In this document: positions 52,846 to 62,435 of the stretch, piece after piece
Layout of the letters: each line of letters begins with the position of its first letter
How positions within the stretch are numbered: position 1 is the first letter of the stretch
Assembly: GCA_020724525.1 (NCBI GenBank)
Contig: DYGU01000001.1
Location: forward strand, 62,001 to 126,000
Origin: Dehalococcoides mccartyi
Lineage (GTDB): Bacteria > Chloroflexota > Dehalococcoidia > GIF9 > DYGU01
Direction of reading: 5' to 3'
Length of the DNA stretch: 64,000 bases
Notes under the pieces: generated by a model
Database searches by the model: none
What the model was told of the DNA's origin: nothing
Seen by the model: only the letters and a program-made list of their open reading frames with translations
Made by a program: the position numbers and the translations under genes

Positions 52846-54111
52846 TTAGTTTACCTCCCGGGCGGCAATATCCCTGCGGTAATGGCAACCCTCAAAGTGG
52901 ATTCGTGTTAGGTTATTATAAACTTTAGCCCGGGCTTCAGCCATAGTTTTACCTGTGGCTGTTACCGTAAGCACCCTGCCACCATCAGTATACGCTCTTC
53001 CGTCCTCGCCCAGTTTGGTGCCAGCATGGAAGACAAGGGCATCCTTGTCTAATTTATCCAATCCCTCGATAGGGTATCCGGTGCTATAACTTCCGGGATA
53101 ACCAGCTGATGCCATTACTACGCCAACACAAGCATCATCACTCCATTCTATATTAATTTCTTCAAGCTCATTGCTAACTACCGCTAATAAAATGTCTACC
53201 AGGTCAGTCTTTAAGCGAGGCAGAATGGCTTGCGTCTCTGGGTCACCAAACCGGGCATTAAACTCAAGCACCTTTGGTCCCTCAGAGGTAAGCATCAACC
53301 CGGCATAGAGTACCCCCTTATAGGGTATACTTTCCTCAGCCATGGCTTTAACTGCCGGTATCAAGATAGTTTCAGTAACCTTCTGAGTCAAGGTAGTATC
53401 AAAAAAGCCCGGGGGGCTGTAACTTCCCATACCACCAGTATTGGGACCACGGTCACTGTCAAAAACCCTTTTATAATCGCAAGCTGGGACAAGGGGTATA
53501 ACAGTATCTCCATCCGTAAAAGCCAGAAGGCTAACTTCCATACCTTCAAGGCATTCTTCAATGACTACTTTGTCACCGGCCGAGCCAAAGACTTTCGCCT
53601 CCATAATATCAGAAAGGGCTTTTAGGGCATCTTCTTTAAAGTTAGCCACGGTTACACCCTTACCAGCAGCCAGACCATCAGCTTTAACGACTATAGGAGA
53701 GTCATGCAGTTCAAGGTACTGGCGGGCTTCAAGGTAAGAGTCAAAAATAATACCATCAGGACAGGGGATTTTATATTTTTGCATTAACTTTTTGGCAAAG
53801 ACCTTGCTTGACTCTATTTGAGTCGCCATCTTAGTCGGACCAAAAATAGGAATATCCAGTTTCTGAAAATAGTCGACAATGCCTGAAGCCAAAGGGGCTT
53901 CAGGACCGACTACAACCAAATCAACCTGTTTTTCTATGGCAGCTCTGCCAATATTTTCTATATCGGTGGGACGCAGGTTTAGATTATGAGCAATAAAGGC
54001 TGTCCCGGCATTACCAGGAACAGTGTAAACTTCCATTACTTTCAGGCTATGGCAAATTTTCCAGACTAAGGCATGCTCCCGAGCCCCACTGCCAATGACC
54101 ATCACCTTCAT
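52846..54111 (-). CDS. purD: Phosphoribosylamine-glycine ligase
   Basis: PurD is an ATP-grasp enzyme that makes GAR. The 421-residue protein starts MKVMVIGSGAREHALVWKI. It has SPIVVKADGLAAGKGVTVA (ATP grasp), RGPNTGGMGSYSPPGF and LEFNARFGDPETQAILPRL (metal and nucleotide binding). Length and order are standard. The gap to guaA upstream is 72 nt; purE follows with no gap. Confidence 0.97.
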   Translation of the reverse strand: MKVMVIGSGAREHALVWKICHSLKVMEVYTVPGNAGTAFIAHNLNLRPTDIENIGRAAIEKQVDLVVVGPEAPLASGIVDYFQKLDIPIFGPTKMATQIESSKVFAKKLMQKYKIPCPDGIIFDSYLEARQYLELHDSPIVVKADGLAAGKGVTVANFKEDALKALSDIMEAKVFGSAGDKVVIEECLEGMEVSLLAFTDGDTVIPLVPACDYKRVFDSDRGPNTGGMGSYSPPGFFDTTLTQKVTETILIPAVKAMAEESIPYKGVLYAGLMLTSEGPKVLEFNARFGDPETQAILPRLKTDLVDILLAVVSNELEEINIEWSDDACVGVVMASAGYPGSYSTGYPIEGLDKLDKDALVFHAGTKLGEDGRAYTDGGRVLTVTATGKTMAEARAKVYNNLTRIHFEGCHYRRDIAAREVN

Positions 54112-54183
54112 TTCTTCTTTTTCCTTTTATGTTTACCCCTTGTTCTTTTTACTCCTTTCAATTTTGGTCTGTGCGCCATAGCG

Positions 54184-55845
54184 CTATTCCCATTCTATAG
54201 TCGCCGGTGGCTTGCTGGTAATATCATAAACTACCCTGTTGACACCGGGAACCTCGTTAACAATCCGATTAGAAATACGAGTCAGTAGGTCATAAGGGAG
54301 GTGTGCCCAATCAGCAGTCATAGCATCTTCACTGGTTACAGCCCGGATAGCCACCAGATACCCGTAAGTTCGATAATCTCCCATCACCCCAACACTTTTA
54401 ACATCTGTTAAAACAGCGAAACTCTGCCACAGTTGCCGATACAACTTGGCTTTTTTAATTTCGTTCATCACAATCCAGTCAGCAGCCCGAAGTATCTCAA
54501 GGCGTTGCTTAGTTACCTCACCAATAATACGAATAGCCAGACCCGGTCCCGGAAAAGGTTGTCGCCATATCATGTCTTCAGGTAACCCTAAAGCTAACCC
54601 TACCTCCCGGACTTCATCCTTAAACAGATTACGCAGGGGTTCAATCAAGGTCAAAGACATCCGAGCTGGCAAGCCACCTACATTATGGTGAGTCTTAATT
54701 TTGGCAGAAACCTTGGTCTGGGCAGCCGTGCTCTCAATAACATCAGGATAAAGAGTACCCTGAGCTAATAAGTCAACCTTGCCTAACTTACTTGCTTCCT
54801 CCTCAAAGACCCTGATAAATTCTTCACCGATACGATGGCGCTTTTCTTCGGGGTCAACTACCCCCCGTAACTGCTCGAGAAATCTTTCCGAGGCATCAAC
54901 ATAGACGACATTCATGTGAAGATTACGCTGGAAGGTGTTAAGAACTCGTTCTGATTCTTCCCGGCGTAATAGACCGTTATTAACAAAAATGCAAGTTAAC
55001 TGGTCGTTAATAGCCCGATGGATGAGGGTAGCCACCACTGCAGAATCGACACCACCGGAAAGAGCACAAATGACCTTACCTTCCCCTACTTGTTGCTTAA
55101 TCCTATCTATACTTTCGGCGATAAAGTTACTCGGAGTCCAGTTACCTTTACAACCACAAATTTCATAGAGAAAGTTCTGAAGTATCATCTTGCCATGAGG
55201 GGTATGAACCACTTCAGGGTGAAATTGCAGACCGAAGATGTTATTGTCATTACCCATAACGGAAATGGGGGAGTTATCGGTATAAGCTAAAGCCCTGAAG
55301 CCCGGGGGCAGTTTCATGATCTGGTCTCCGTGGCTCATCCACACAGGTAACGAGGGAGGAAGGTTAGCAAAAAGAGGAGTATCGGTAGCACTCAGGTGTA
55401 GAATGGCGTGCCCATATTCATGCTTAGACCCTGAAGCCACCTGTCCACCTAACTGATGGGTAAGTACTTGCATTCCATAGCAGATACCCAGAACTGGCAA
55501 GCGACTTTCATAAACATAAGATGGAGCTAAAGGTACCCCTGGGTCATAGACACTCGCCGGTCCACCGGAGAGAATAAATCCTTTAGGATTTAAGGAAGCT
55601 ATCTTTTGCCAGGGAGTATCGTGAGGAACAAGTTCGCAGTAAACACGACACTCTCGAACCCGACGGGCGATTAGCATACTATATTGAGAGCCGAAGTCAA
55701 TAACAACTACAGTTTCTCGCTCCGGGGTAGGTCTTAGTCCCTCTTCGGCAATGGCTGCTTCGCCATGGAGTTCCTTGGCGATTTCTAAATAGGCAGAAAC
55801 TTCAATATCATCACTTGTAGCAACACGGTGGCTCTCGTCTCCCAT
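54184..55845 (-). CDS. guaA: GMP synthase (glutamine-hydrolysing)
   Basis: GuaA converts XMP to GMP. The class I amidotransferase domain begins at about residue 46 ([20 protein letters not shown]) and has the nucleophile Cys in [13 protein letters not shown]. The ATP-pyrophosphatase domain has [19 protein letters not shown]. The C-terminal dimerisation part is normal, ending PPATIEWE. The N-terminal 45 residues (including [21 protein letters not shown]) exceed the usual start, but AAGGAGGGG just before ATG 55845 supports it. It is the first gene of the purine operon and is divergent from the tsaC-like gene. Confidence 0.95.
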   Translation of the reverse strand: MGDESHRVATSDDIEVSAYLEIAKELHGEAAIAEEGLRPTPERETVVVIDFGSQYSMLIARRVRECRVYCELVPHDTPWQKIASLNPKGFILSGGPASVYDPGVPLAPSYVYESRLPVLGICYGMQVLTHQLGGQVASGSKHEYGHAILHLSATDTPLFANLPPSLPVWMSHGDQIMKLPPGFRALAYTDNSPISVMGNDNNIFGLQFHPEVVHTPHGKMILQNFLYEICGCKGNWTPSNFIAESIDRIKQQVGEGKVICALSGGVDSAVVATLIHRAINDQLTCIFVNNGLLRREESERVLNTFQRNLHMNVVYVDASERFLEQLRGVVDPEEKRHRIGEEFIRVFEEEASKLGKVDLLAQGTLYPDVIESTAAQTKVSAKIKTHHNVGGLPARMSLTLIEPLRNLFKDEVREVGLALGLPEDMIWRQPFPGPGLAIRIIGEVTKQRLEILRAADWIVMNEIKKAKLYRQLWQSFAVLTDVKSVGVMGDYRTYGYLVAIRAVTSEDAMTADWAHLPYDLLTRISNRIVNEVPGVNRVVYDITSKPPATIEWE

Positions 55846-55883
55846 TACCCCTCCTTAAATATACTACCAAGATTATCATTGTG

Positions 55884-55890
55884 GTATACT
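55884..55890 (+). promoter_or_regulatory. Extended -10 element for the tsaC-like gene
   Basis: TGG precedes TATACT at 55885-55890, a TGn extended -10 arrangement. The expected transcription start (about 55897) lies a few bases before the ATG at 55904, so this transcript would also be nearly leaderless. On the opposite strand the same 50-bp interval drives guaA. Confidence 0.45.
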
Positions 55891-55903
55891 TGTGTCAATA
55901 AAA

Positions 55904-56539
55904 ATGAGGCAAGAAATTCTATTAACCTTGACTGAACAAATCCGGAAAGGGATCCAAATCTTAAAAGCAGGAGGCACGGTTGCTTATCCTACCGACACAG
56001 TCTATGGTTTAGGGGCTGATGCCTTTAATAAGAGAGCTGTCGAGAAAATTTACGAAATAAAAGGGCGCCCTCGGCAATCTGCCTTCCCTTTACTACTTGC
56101 CAATAGTAATCAAGTAGCCGATGTAGCCAGTTCGGTATCAGAAATTGCCTGGCTGCTGATGAGCCACTTTTGGCCCGGGGGGTTGACCCTTGTGTTGCCG
56201 AAAGGGATAAACCTGCCTGACTACCTTAGTTATGGAGATGCCACAGTAGCAGTCAGAATTCCTAATCACCCGGTCCCCTTAGCTCTCATTAAAGGGTTGG
56301 GCTCACCGTTAATTGGTACCAGCGCTAATATTAGTGGTCAGCCCAGTGCCTTAACCGCCAAGGAAGTGAAGATTCAGCTGGGTGGAAGGATAAGCCTTAC
56401 TATTGATGGCGGTAGATGCCCAGGTGGAGTCGAGTCCACTATAATTGATGTTACTAGAAAAACGCCCAAAATCCAGCGACAGGGTCTAATACCCAGGGAA
56501 GAAATAGAAAGGGTATTAGGGATAAATTTAGGGGAATAG
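55904..56539 (+). CDS. tsaC: L-threonylcarbamoyladenylate synthase (Sua5/YciO/YrdC family)
   Basis: This enzyme makes threonylcarbamoyl-AMP for the t6A37 modification of tRNA. The N-terminus has AGGTVAYPTDTVYGLGADAF, the KGRPRQSAFPLLL segment binds ATP and bicarbonate, and SPLIGTSANISGQPS and CPGGVESTIIDV are conserved. About 211 residues with only the YrdC domain (short TsaC form). The ORF track uses GTG at 55892, but the -10 element at 55885-55890 makes ATG 55904 the more plausible start. rpiB follows, in the same frame, right behind the TAG. Confidence 0.9.
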   Translation: MRQEILLTLTEQIRKGIQILKAGGTVAYPTDTVYGLGADAFNKRAVEKIYEIKGRPRQSAFPLLLANSNQVADVASSVSEIAWLLMSHFWPGGLTLVLPKGINLPDYLSYGDATVAVRIPNHPVPLALIKGLGSPLIGTSANISGQPSALTAKEVKIQLGGRISLTIDGGRCPGGVESTIIDVTRKTPKIQRQGLIPREEIERVLGINLGE

Positions 56540-56542
56540 GCT

Positions 56543-56998
56543 ATCAAGATAGCTCTTGGCTGCGACCATCGTGGCTTTGAATTAAAGCAAAGGATAGTTC
56601 CTTTCCTTGCCGAAACTGGCTACGAATTTGAAGATTTTGGCTGTTACGACTCGTCCCCGGTGGACTACCCTGATATTACAGAAAAAGTCTGTAAGGAGAT
56701 ATTATCAGGGAAGTTCCAGAGAGGGATTCTGGTATGCAGTACTGGTATTGGGATGAGCATAGCTGCCAACAAGCTAAGAGGCATCAGGGCTGCCTTATGT
56801 TCTGACATCTTCAGCGCTATCCGGTCGCGGCGACATAACGACGCTAATGTTCTGGTTCTCGGGGGTGACATTATTGGACAAGGAATAGCTTTAGAAATAG
56901 TTAAGACCTTCCTTACCACCGAATTTGAAGGTGGTCGACACCTGCGCCGCCTCCAGAAAGTGCATCAATTAGAAACAAACTTACTTGACACTCAGTAG
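56543..56998 (+). CDS. rpiB: Ribose-5-phosphate isomerase B, without canonical start codon
   Basis: RpiB interconverts ribose-5-phosphate and ribulose-5-phosphate. The ORF track begins at 56660, but the protein clearly begins earlier: KIALGCDHRGFELKQRIV with the conserved Asp-His, then SSPVDYPD. Further on are VCSTGIGMSIAANK and RSRRHNDANVLVLGGD. The codon where ATG is expected (56543) is ATC, directly after the tsaC stop codon and one GCT. There is no other start upstream in frame and the preceding sequence has AGGGGAATAGG as RBS. Either a rare ATC start, a point error or translation as a read-through product is possible. Otherwise normal. Confidence 0.85.
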   Translation: MKIALGCDHRGFELKQRIVPFLAETGYEFEDFGCYDSSPVDYPDITEKVCKEILSGKFQRGILVCSTGIGMSIAANKLRGIRAALCSDIFSAIRSRRHNDANVLVLGGDIIGQGIALEIVKTFLTTEFEGGRHLRRLQKVHQLETNLLDTQ

Positions 56999-57013
56999 TG
57001 TCTATGATATGTT
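56985..57013 (+). promoter_or_regulatory. Promoter of the ilv operon within the end of rpiB
   Basis: TTGACA at 56985-56990 is followed after 17 bp by TATGTT at 57008-57013. It overlaps the last codons of rpiB. A transcript would start near 57020, some 60 nt before the ilvD start, and include a terminator-like hairpin. Confidence 0.55.
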
Positions 57014-57040
57014 TCCTAAACATAAGCTTCTCAGCCTTGC

Positions 57041-57063
57041 CCGTCCCGGAAGGGGCGGTTTTT
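57041..57063 (+). terminator. Hairpin plus T run between rpiB and ilvD (terminator or attenuator)
   Basis: A CCGTCCC-GGAA-GGGGCGG stem (one U-G pair) with a tetraloop is followed by TTTTT. It may end the tsaC-rpiB transcript. Because a good promoter lies upstream of it at 56985, it could also attenuate the ilv operon. No leader peptide ORF is apparent in the 60-nt leader. Confidence 0.65.
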
Positions 57064-57080
57064 AGCTTTGGACAAAGGGT

Positions 57081-58766
57081 GTGGCCATGAAAAGTGAAGT
57101 TGTTAAACAGGGCATTGAACGAGCACCGCATCGGGCTTTGCTATACGCCTTAGGGATTTCCAAAAAGGACTTAGCCAAACCTTTTATTGGTATAGTTAAT
57201 AGTTTTAGTGAGATTGTTCCCGGACACATTCACCTAAGAGCCATCGCCCAGGCTGTTAAAGAAGGGATCCAAAGCCAGGGTGGTATTGGCTTTGAAGTCA
57301 ATACCATAGCTGTCTGCGATGGTATTGCTATGAACCATCCCGGAATGAAATACAGTCTCCCCTGTCGAGAACTTATTGCTGATTCAGTGGAAGTTATAGC
57401 CGAAGCTCACGCCTTTGATGGACTGGTCTTTATACCTAACTGCGACAAGATAGTCCCGGGAATGCTTATGGCAGCGGTAAGGCTCAACATTCCAGCTATT
57501 TTCATAAGTGGTGGTCCGATGCTGGCTGGGCAATGGCGGTCCGGTGATAGCAACAAATTTGTCGATCTTAGCTCTGTATTTATGGCTGTAGGCAAGGTGG
57601 CTAAAGGGGAAATGACCGAATCTGAACTGGAGGAACTGGAAAGAATTGCCTGCCCCGGCTGTGGTAGCTGCGCTGGTATGTTCACGGCTAACACTATGAA
57701 TTGCTTGACAGAAGCTCTGGGAATGGCTTTGCCTGGCAACGGGACTATACCGGCAGTAGAAGCACGGCGCACAAACCTGGCTTATGAGACTGGGCAGCAA
57801 ATTGTGGAGATTTTAAAACAAAACATTCGTCCTCGTGATATTATTACTAACAACTCCCTATATAATGCTTTCGCTGTGGACATGGCTTTAGGCGGCAGCA
57901 CTAACTCGGTACTTCATCTTATGGCAATAGCTTATGAGACAGGGATTGAGTTTCCCTTATCTTTAGTGAATGAAATCAGCTCCCGCATCCCACATATCTG
58001 CAAAATTAGCCCGGCAAGCGATTATCATGTAGAAGATTTAGACCGGGCTGGGGGTATACCAGCAGTAGTGAAAGAACTGGCACCACTTTTGAAGCTCAAG
58101 GCTAAAACAGTTCTCGGTAAGCCCCTGGCTCAAATTATAGACAAAGCTTTGGTTAAGAATTCAGAAGTAATTCGGCCAGTATCTAAACCTTACTCAGCTA
58201 CCGGAGGCATTACTATTCTTTTTGGCAACCTGGCACCTGAAGGAGCTGTAGTAAAAAGTGCTGCCGTAGCTCCAGAAATGCTCAAACATGAAGGGCCGGC
58301 GCGTGTTTTTGATGGTGAAGAAGCAGCGACAGCAGCTATAATACAAGGCAAAATTAAGTCTGGAGAAGTAATTATTATTCGCTACGAAGGACCAAAGGGT
58401 GGACCGGGAATGCGTGAAATGTTAACTCCAACTTCGCTTCTCAGTGGTATGGGAATGGATAAAGAAGTAGCTCTGGTAACTGACGGACGTTTCTCTGGAG
58501 CAACTCGAGGAGCCGCTATAGGTCATGTCTCACCAGAAGCTGCCAGTCAAGGTCCCATTGCAGCAGTGCGCAATGGTGACACCATTAAGATTGATATCCT
58601 GGGACACAAGCTTGAAATAGATATAAGCAAGGAAGAAATGGAAAAGCGCCTTTCCCAGTTGCCCAAATTCCAACCGAAAGTCACCAGTCCTTATCTTGGG
58701 CGCTATATGGAAAAAGTAGGCTCAGCCAGCAAAGGGGCAGTATTTATTAGTGCGGAGACAAAATGA
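57081..58766 (+). CDS. ilvD: Dihydroxy-acid dehydratase
   Basis: IlvD dehydrates dihydroxy acids in valine and isoleucine synthesis and carries an iron-sulfur cluster. The 561-residue protein has [16 protein letters not shown], the cluster Cys region [12 protein letters not shown] and [19 protein letters not shown], and the C-terminal [15 protein letters not shown]. The start is GTG 57081 or ATG 57087, only two codons apart. It ends with an ATGA overlap with ilvB. It is the first gene of the ilv operon. Confidence 0.97.
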   Translation: MAMKSEVVKQGIERAPHRALLYALGISKKDLAKPFIGIVNSFSEIVPGHIHLRAIAQAVKEGIQSQGGIGFEVNTIAVCDGIAMNHPGMKYSLPCRELIADSVEVIAEAHAFDGLVFIPNCDKIVPGMLMAAVRLNIPAIFISGGPMLAGQWRSGDSNKFVDLSSVFMAVGKVAKGEMTESELEELERIACPGCGSCAGMFTANTMNCLTEALGMALPGNGTIPAVEARRTNLAYETGQQIVEILKQNIRPRDIITNNSLYNAFAVDMALGGSTNSVLHLMAIAYETGIEFPLSLVNEISSRIPHICKISPASDYHVEDLDRAGGIPAVVKELAPLLKLKAKTVLGKPLAQIIDKALVKNSEVIRPVSKPYSATGGITILFGNLAPEGAVVKSAAVAPEMLKHEGPARVFDGEEAATAAIIQGKIKSGEVIIIRYEGPKGGPGMREMLTPTSLLSGMGMDKEVALVTDGRFSGATRGAAIGHVSPEAASQGPIAAVRNGDTIKIDILGHKLEIDISKEEMEKRLSQLPKFQPKVTSPYLGRYMEKVGSASKGAVFISAETK

Positions 58767-60454
58767 CAAAAACTGGTGCTCAGATTTTGTGTGAAAGTCT
58801 GGTTATGGAAGGTACTGAGGTTATCTTCGGCTTCCCTGGCGGAGCCATATTGCCCTTTTATGACGCTCTCCTCCAGTACCCTCAACTTCGACATATCTTA
58901 GTCCGCCACGAACAAGGAGCCGCTCATGCTGCCGATGGCTATGCCCGAGCTACTGGAAAAGTAGGGGTTTGTGTCGCCACTTCAGGTCCAGGGGCAGCTA
59001 ACTTGGTGACCGGCATTGCTAATGCTTGTCTCGACTCCTCACCTATAATTGCCATTACCGGTCAAGTAGCCAGACCCTTCATTGGCAAAGATGCTTTCCA
59101 GGAAGTAGACATCACCGGCATCACAGTTCCGATTACAAAGCATAACTACCTTGTCCTTGAGGCAGCTCAAATGGCAAAAACGGTTAAAGGGGCTTTCTTT
59201 ATTGCGCAAACGGGTAGACCAGGACCAATACTCATTGACATACCCAGGGACGTTCTCCAGGAAAGTGCCGAATTTGTCTACCCGGATAAGGTTGACCTAC
59301 CGGGGTATAAGCTTACCCTTCAGGGACATTCAGCTCAAATTAAGAGAGCTGCTGAGCTTATTAATACTGCCCGCAATCCGGTTATTATTGCTGGCAGGGG
59401 AGTCATCATTTCCAAAGCCTATACTGAGCTCAAGGAGTTAGCCGAGAAAGCCCAAATACCGGTGATCACAACCCTCTTAGGTATCAGTTGTTTTCCCGAA
59501 ACCCATGTTCTCAGTCTCGGGATGTTGGGAATGCATGGTATGGCTTATGCCAATATGGCGGTGACTAATGCTGACCTGGTCATTGCCATTGGAATGAGAT
59601 TTGATGACCGGGCAACCGGAAAGGTTAGTGCTTTTGCACCGCAGGCTCGCATCATACAGATTGATATCGACCCAGCGGAAATAGGCAAAAACGTCCGAGT
59701 AGATGTGCCTATTGTTGGTGATGTCAAAAATGTTATCTCCGCTCTCAACAAGCAAATTACTCCTGGTGAGCATATAGACTGGCTTCGCCAGATAGAACAG
59801 TGGCGGCAGGAACATCCGTCAACAGAAATAAGAGATTGTGATGAACTTTTGCCTCAGTATGTTGTTCGCCAGATTTGGGAAGTTACTAAAGGTGATGCCA
59901 CTATAGTCACCGGTGTCGGTCAAAACCAGATGTGGTCAGCCCAGCATTTTATTTATACCAAACCAAACAGCTTCATTTCTTCCGGTGGTCTGGGCACCAT
60001 GGGGTTCGAACTACCCGGAGCCATTGGAGTCAAGGTAGGTCGCCCTGAGGAAACAGTATGGTGTATTGCTGGTGATGGCGGCTTTCAAATGACTATCCAG
60101 GAGTTGGCTACAGTAGTCCAGGAAAATGTAGCTATTAAAATAGCTATTATTAATAATGGTTATTTAGGAATGGTAAGACAGTGGCAAGAACTTTTTTACG
60201 GACGGCGCTATGTAGCAACTCCCCTTTTGGGACCGGACTTTGTCAAAATCGCCGAAGCTTATGGGATCGCTGGATTAAGAGTTAAGAATAAAAGGGAAGT
60301 AATCCCGGCAATTGAGAGAGCTATGGAATACTCAGGCCCTTTTCTTATAGACTTCATGGTGGAACCGGAGGAAAATGTCTTTCCTATGGTGCCACCAGGA
60401 GCCACTTTAGCTGAAGTGATAGAGAGACCGAAGCCACAAAAAGTAAACCCTTAA
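58763..60454 (+). CDS. ilvB: Acetolactate synthase large subunit
   Basis: A TPP-dependent acetohydroxyacid synthase of 563 residues that condenses pyruvate with pyruvate or 2-oxobutyrate. It has [15 protein letters not shown], the catalytic Glu in [20 protein letters not shown], the FAD-binding middle domain and the TPP motif [20 protein letters not shown] with the NN further on. The frame and length are normal. It overlaps ilvD by 4 nt. The 119-nt gap to ilvN holds a palindromic repeat. Confidence 0.97.
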   Translation: MTKTGAQILCESLVMEGTEVIFGFPGGAILPFYDALLQYPQLRHILVRHEQGAAHAADGYARATGKVGVCVATSGPGAANLVTGIANACLDSSPIIAITGQVARPFIGKDAFQEVDITGITVPITKHNYLVLEAAQMAKTVKGAFFIAQTGRPGPILIDIPRDVLQESAEFVYPDKVDLPGYKLTLQGHSAQIKRAAELINTARNPVIIAGRGVIISKAYTELKELAEKAQIPVITTLLGISCFPETHVLSLGMLGMHGMAYANMAVTNADLVIAIGMRFDDRATGKVSAFAPQARIIQIDIDPAEIGKNVRVDVPIVGDVKNVISALNKQITPGEHIDWLRQIEQWRQEHPSTEIRDCDELLPQYVVRQIWEVTKGDATIVTGVGQNQMWSAQHFIYTKPNSFISSGGLGTMGFELPGAIGVKVGRPEETVWCIAGDGGFQMTIQELATVVQENVAIKIAIINNGYLGMVRQWQELFYGRRYVATPLLGPDFVKIAEAYGIAGLRVKNKREVIPAIERAMEYSGPFLIDFMVEPEENVFPMVPPGATLAEVIERPKPQKVNP

Positions 60455-60469
60455 AGCTCTTTAGTTTAA

Positions 60470-60540
60470 TAGCTCATGCGAGGCGTCCCGAACAAAGTGA
60501 GGGAGCTCCAAGAGATTGCCACGCTTCACTTGTAATGACA
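60470..60540 (-). repeat. Dispersed repeat copy between ilvB and ilvN
   Basis: On the minus strand it reads TGTCATTACAAGTGAAGCGT followed by GGCAATCTCTTGGAGCTCCC. It shares GCGTGGCAATCTC and a TCATT start with the repeat at 7187-7306, so the two are the same family. It lies in an otherwise close-packed operon and may affect transcript stability. Confidence 0.55.
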
Positions 60541-60573
60541 GACAAAATTGCTGAAGTTTGGAGGTAGCAGCAA

Positions 60574-61146
60574 ATGACTATGAAACATACTTTGGTAGCT
60601 TTAGTCGAGGACAAGCCTGGTGTCCTAAACCGTGTTGCCAGTCTTTTCCGTCGGCGCAATTTTAATATTGATACTATTGCTGTTGGTCATACCGAGCAGC
60701 CCAATCTATCACGAATGACTATTGTCGTCGAGGGTGATAGCGCTAAGGTGGAACAAGTTAGAAAACAATTAGATAAGGTTATCGAGGTGGTTAAAATCGT
60801 TGACATAACTGATCAGGAGATAGTAGAGCGAGAACTGGCATTAATCAAGGTCAAAGCAACCGCTTCCACGAGGAGTGAGATAATTCAAATTGTGGATATT
60901 TTCCGCGCCAATATAGTGGACGTAGCCAGTGATTCCTTGATAATAGAAGTTACCGGAGATGAGGATAAAATCGATTCCTTATTCAACCTACTTAGGGGTT
61001 TTGGCATAAGGGAGATAGCAAGGACTGGTTGCATTGCTTTAACCCGGGGTAGCACTGGTCCACTAATTGTCGAAGAAGAGCCAAAAGTAATAAAGCAACC
61101 CCGAAGACCATTACCCCCAGAAGCAGAAACCGCACCTGACTGGTAA
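60574..61146 (+). CDS. ilvN: Acetolactate synthase small (regulatory) subunit
   Basis: IlvN activates IlvB and gives valine feedback control. The 190-residue product has the ACT domain (HTLVALVEDKPGVLNRVASLFRRRNFNIDTIAVGHTE) and the C-terminal domain with LIIEVTGDEDKIDSLFNLL. The short proline-rich tail beyond 165 is not essential. An ATG behind GGAGG is the start. Next on the strand is a DNA methylase gene starting 5 nt after this stop. Confidence 0.96.
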   Translation: MTMKHTLVALVEDKPGVLNRVASLFRRRNFNIDTIAVGHTEQPNLSRMTIVVEGDSAKVEQVRKQLDKVIEVVKIVDITDQEIVERELALIKVKATASTRSEIIQIVDIFRANIVDVASDSLIIEVTGDEDKIDSLFNLLRGFGIREIARTGCIALTRGSTGPLIVEEEPKVIKQPRRPLPPEAETAPDW

Positions 61147-61151
61147 TAAAA

Positions 61152-62435
61152 ATGAGTGAGAAGACCATTACAGAGCCTAAAGTCAAAGAACAGAGAAGCT
61201 TTTGGGCAGACAAAGAAGATTTTGCTGGTAATCGTCAGCTCGCTTTATTGAATAATGTCCAGTTTATCTATGAATTGGCATTAGCCCAGCTTGAGTTAGA
61301 TGCTTTAGAAGCTAAATTCGAAATTGACCCTGGACTAAGGCAGTTTAAGCTTGTTGATATTAGTGCCCCAGAGCTTTTGAGAAAGCGTCTTGCTTATTTC
61401 AAAGTCGTTGATGGCCGATATACTGACTACTTCTATATTGCTCAAATGAATAGGACACGTTCTGTTAATCAATATTTAACCCACTGGATTTATCCTTACA
61501 AGGGTAAATTTCATCCCCAAATGATACGCGCTCTTCTGAACATTATTAAATTGAACCAAGGTGAGATTGTCCTTGACCCTTTTATTGGTAGTGGAACAAC
61601 TGCTGTTGAGGCACAACTCTTGGGCATAAATTGTATCGGAGTAGACATTTCTCCTCTTTGTGTTCTCCAAAGCCGCGTGAAAGTCGAATCTATAGAAATT
61701 ATTCAAGAGATAGAGAATTATAAAGATAAGATATTTAATGAAATGAGACCTTCTGTGTTTAATCCCAGGAATTTGACTCTTCAAGAAGCCATTGATTCTA
61801 TTGCTGACGAGAAAGCTAAAAATTTCTATAAGATGGCGGAACTAATAGCTCACAGCGATAAAACCAGAAGAGGAAGGGATTTCTTTAAGTCTTTCGTTAA
61901 CAATGCGGAGCTCATGTTAGCTTCTATTAAAGACTACCGAGACATAGTAACAAAACTTGGTCTAAAAGTTGGGAGAGTAAACATTCAAGATGGGGATGCA
62001 AGGCAGCTATTATTAGAAGATAACAGTATACAAGGCGTTATCACATCACCCCCCTATTCTATTGCTTTAGACTATGTTTCTAACGATGCTCACGCTTTAA
62101 AAGCCCTTGGATATAATCTTGATGAAATGAGAGAGAAGTTTATAGGTGTGAGAGGAAAAGGACTAACAAAAGTAGGTCTATATAACAAGGACATGATACA
62201 GTGTTTTAAAGAAATGTATAGGGTACTTCAGCCGGGCAGGTTTTGTGTTATTGTAATTGGTAATGCCACTCTTTACGGACAGGAGATAAATACTGTTGGA
62301 TTTACTATTGAGCAGTGCCAAAAAGTCGGTTTCCAACTGTTCAAAAATATCGATAAAATCATATTCGGACTCTATAACGTCATTCAAAAAGAAAATATTC
62401 TTATCTTTCAAAAGCCCGCAAAGAGGTTCCCATGA
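61152..62435 (+). CDS. DNA methyltransferase (N4/N6 amino type), R-M module
   Basis: This 427-residue methylase has the SAM-binding motif DPFIGSGTTAVEAQLLG at about residue 141 and the catalytic TSPPY at about 297, with QDGDARQLLLED ahead of it. TSPPY is typical of m4C and some m6A enzymes; the order SAM-motif first and then catalysis places it in a gamma-like arrangement. The N-terminal 130 residues may include target recognition. It starts 5 nt after ilvN and overlaps the next gene by 4 nt (ATGA). The sequence appears more AT-rich than the ilv genes, suggesting acquisition. Its product would protect the host DNA from the adjacent endonuclease. Confidence 0.8.
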   Translation: MSEKTITEPKVKEQRSFWADKEDFAGNRQLALLNNVQFIYELALAQLELDALEAKFEIDPGLRQFKLVDISAPELLRKRLAYFKVVDGRYTDYFYIAQMNRTRSVNQYLTHWIYPYKGKFHPQMIRALLNIIKLNQGEIVLDPFIGSGTTAVEAQLLGINCIGVDISPLCVLQSRVKVESIEIIQEIENYKDKIFNEMRPSVFNPRNLTLQEAIDSIADEKAKNFYKMAELIAHSDKTRRGRDFFKSFVNNAELMLASIKDYRDIVTKLGLKVGRVNIQDGDARQLLLEDNSIQGVITSPPYSIALDYVSNDAHALKALGYNLDEMREKFIGVRGKGLTKVGLYNKDMIQCFKEMYRVLQPGRFCVIVIGNATLYGQEINTVGFTIEQCQKVGFQLFKNIDKIIFGLYNVIQKENILIFQKPAKRFP

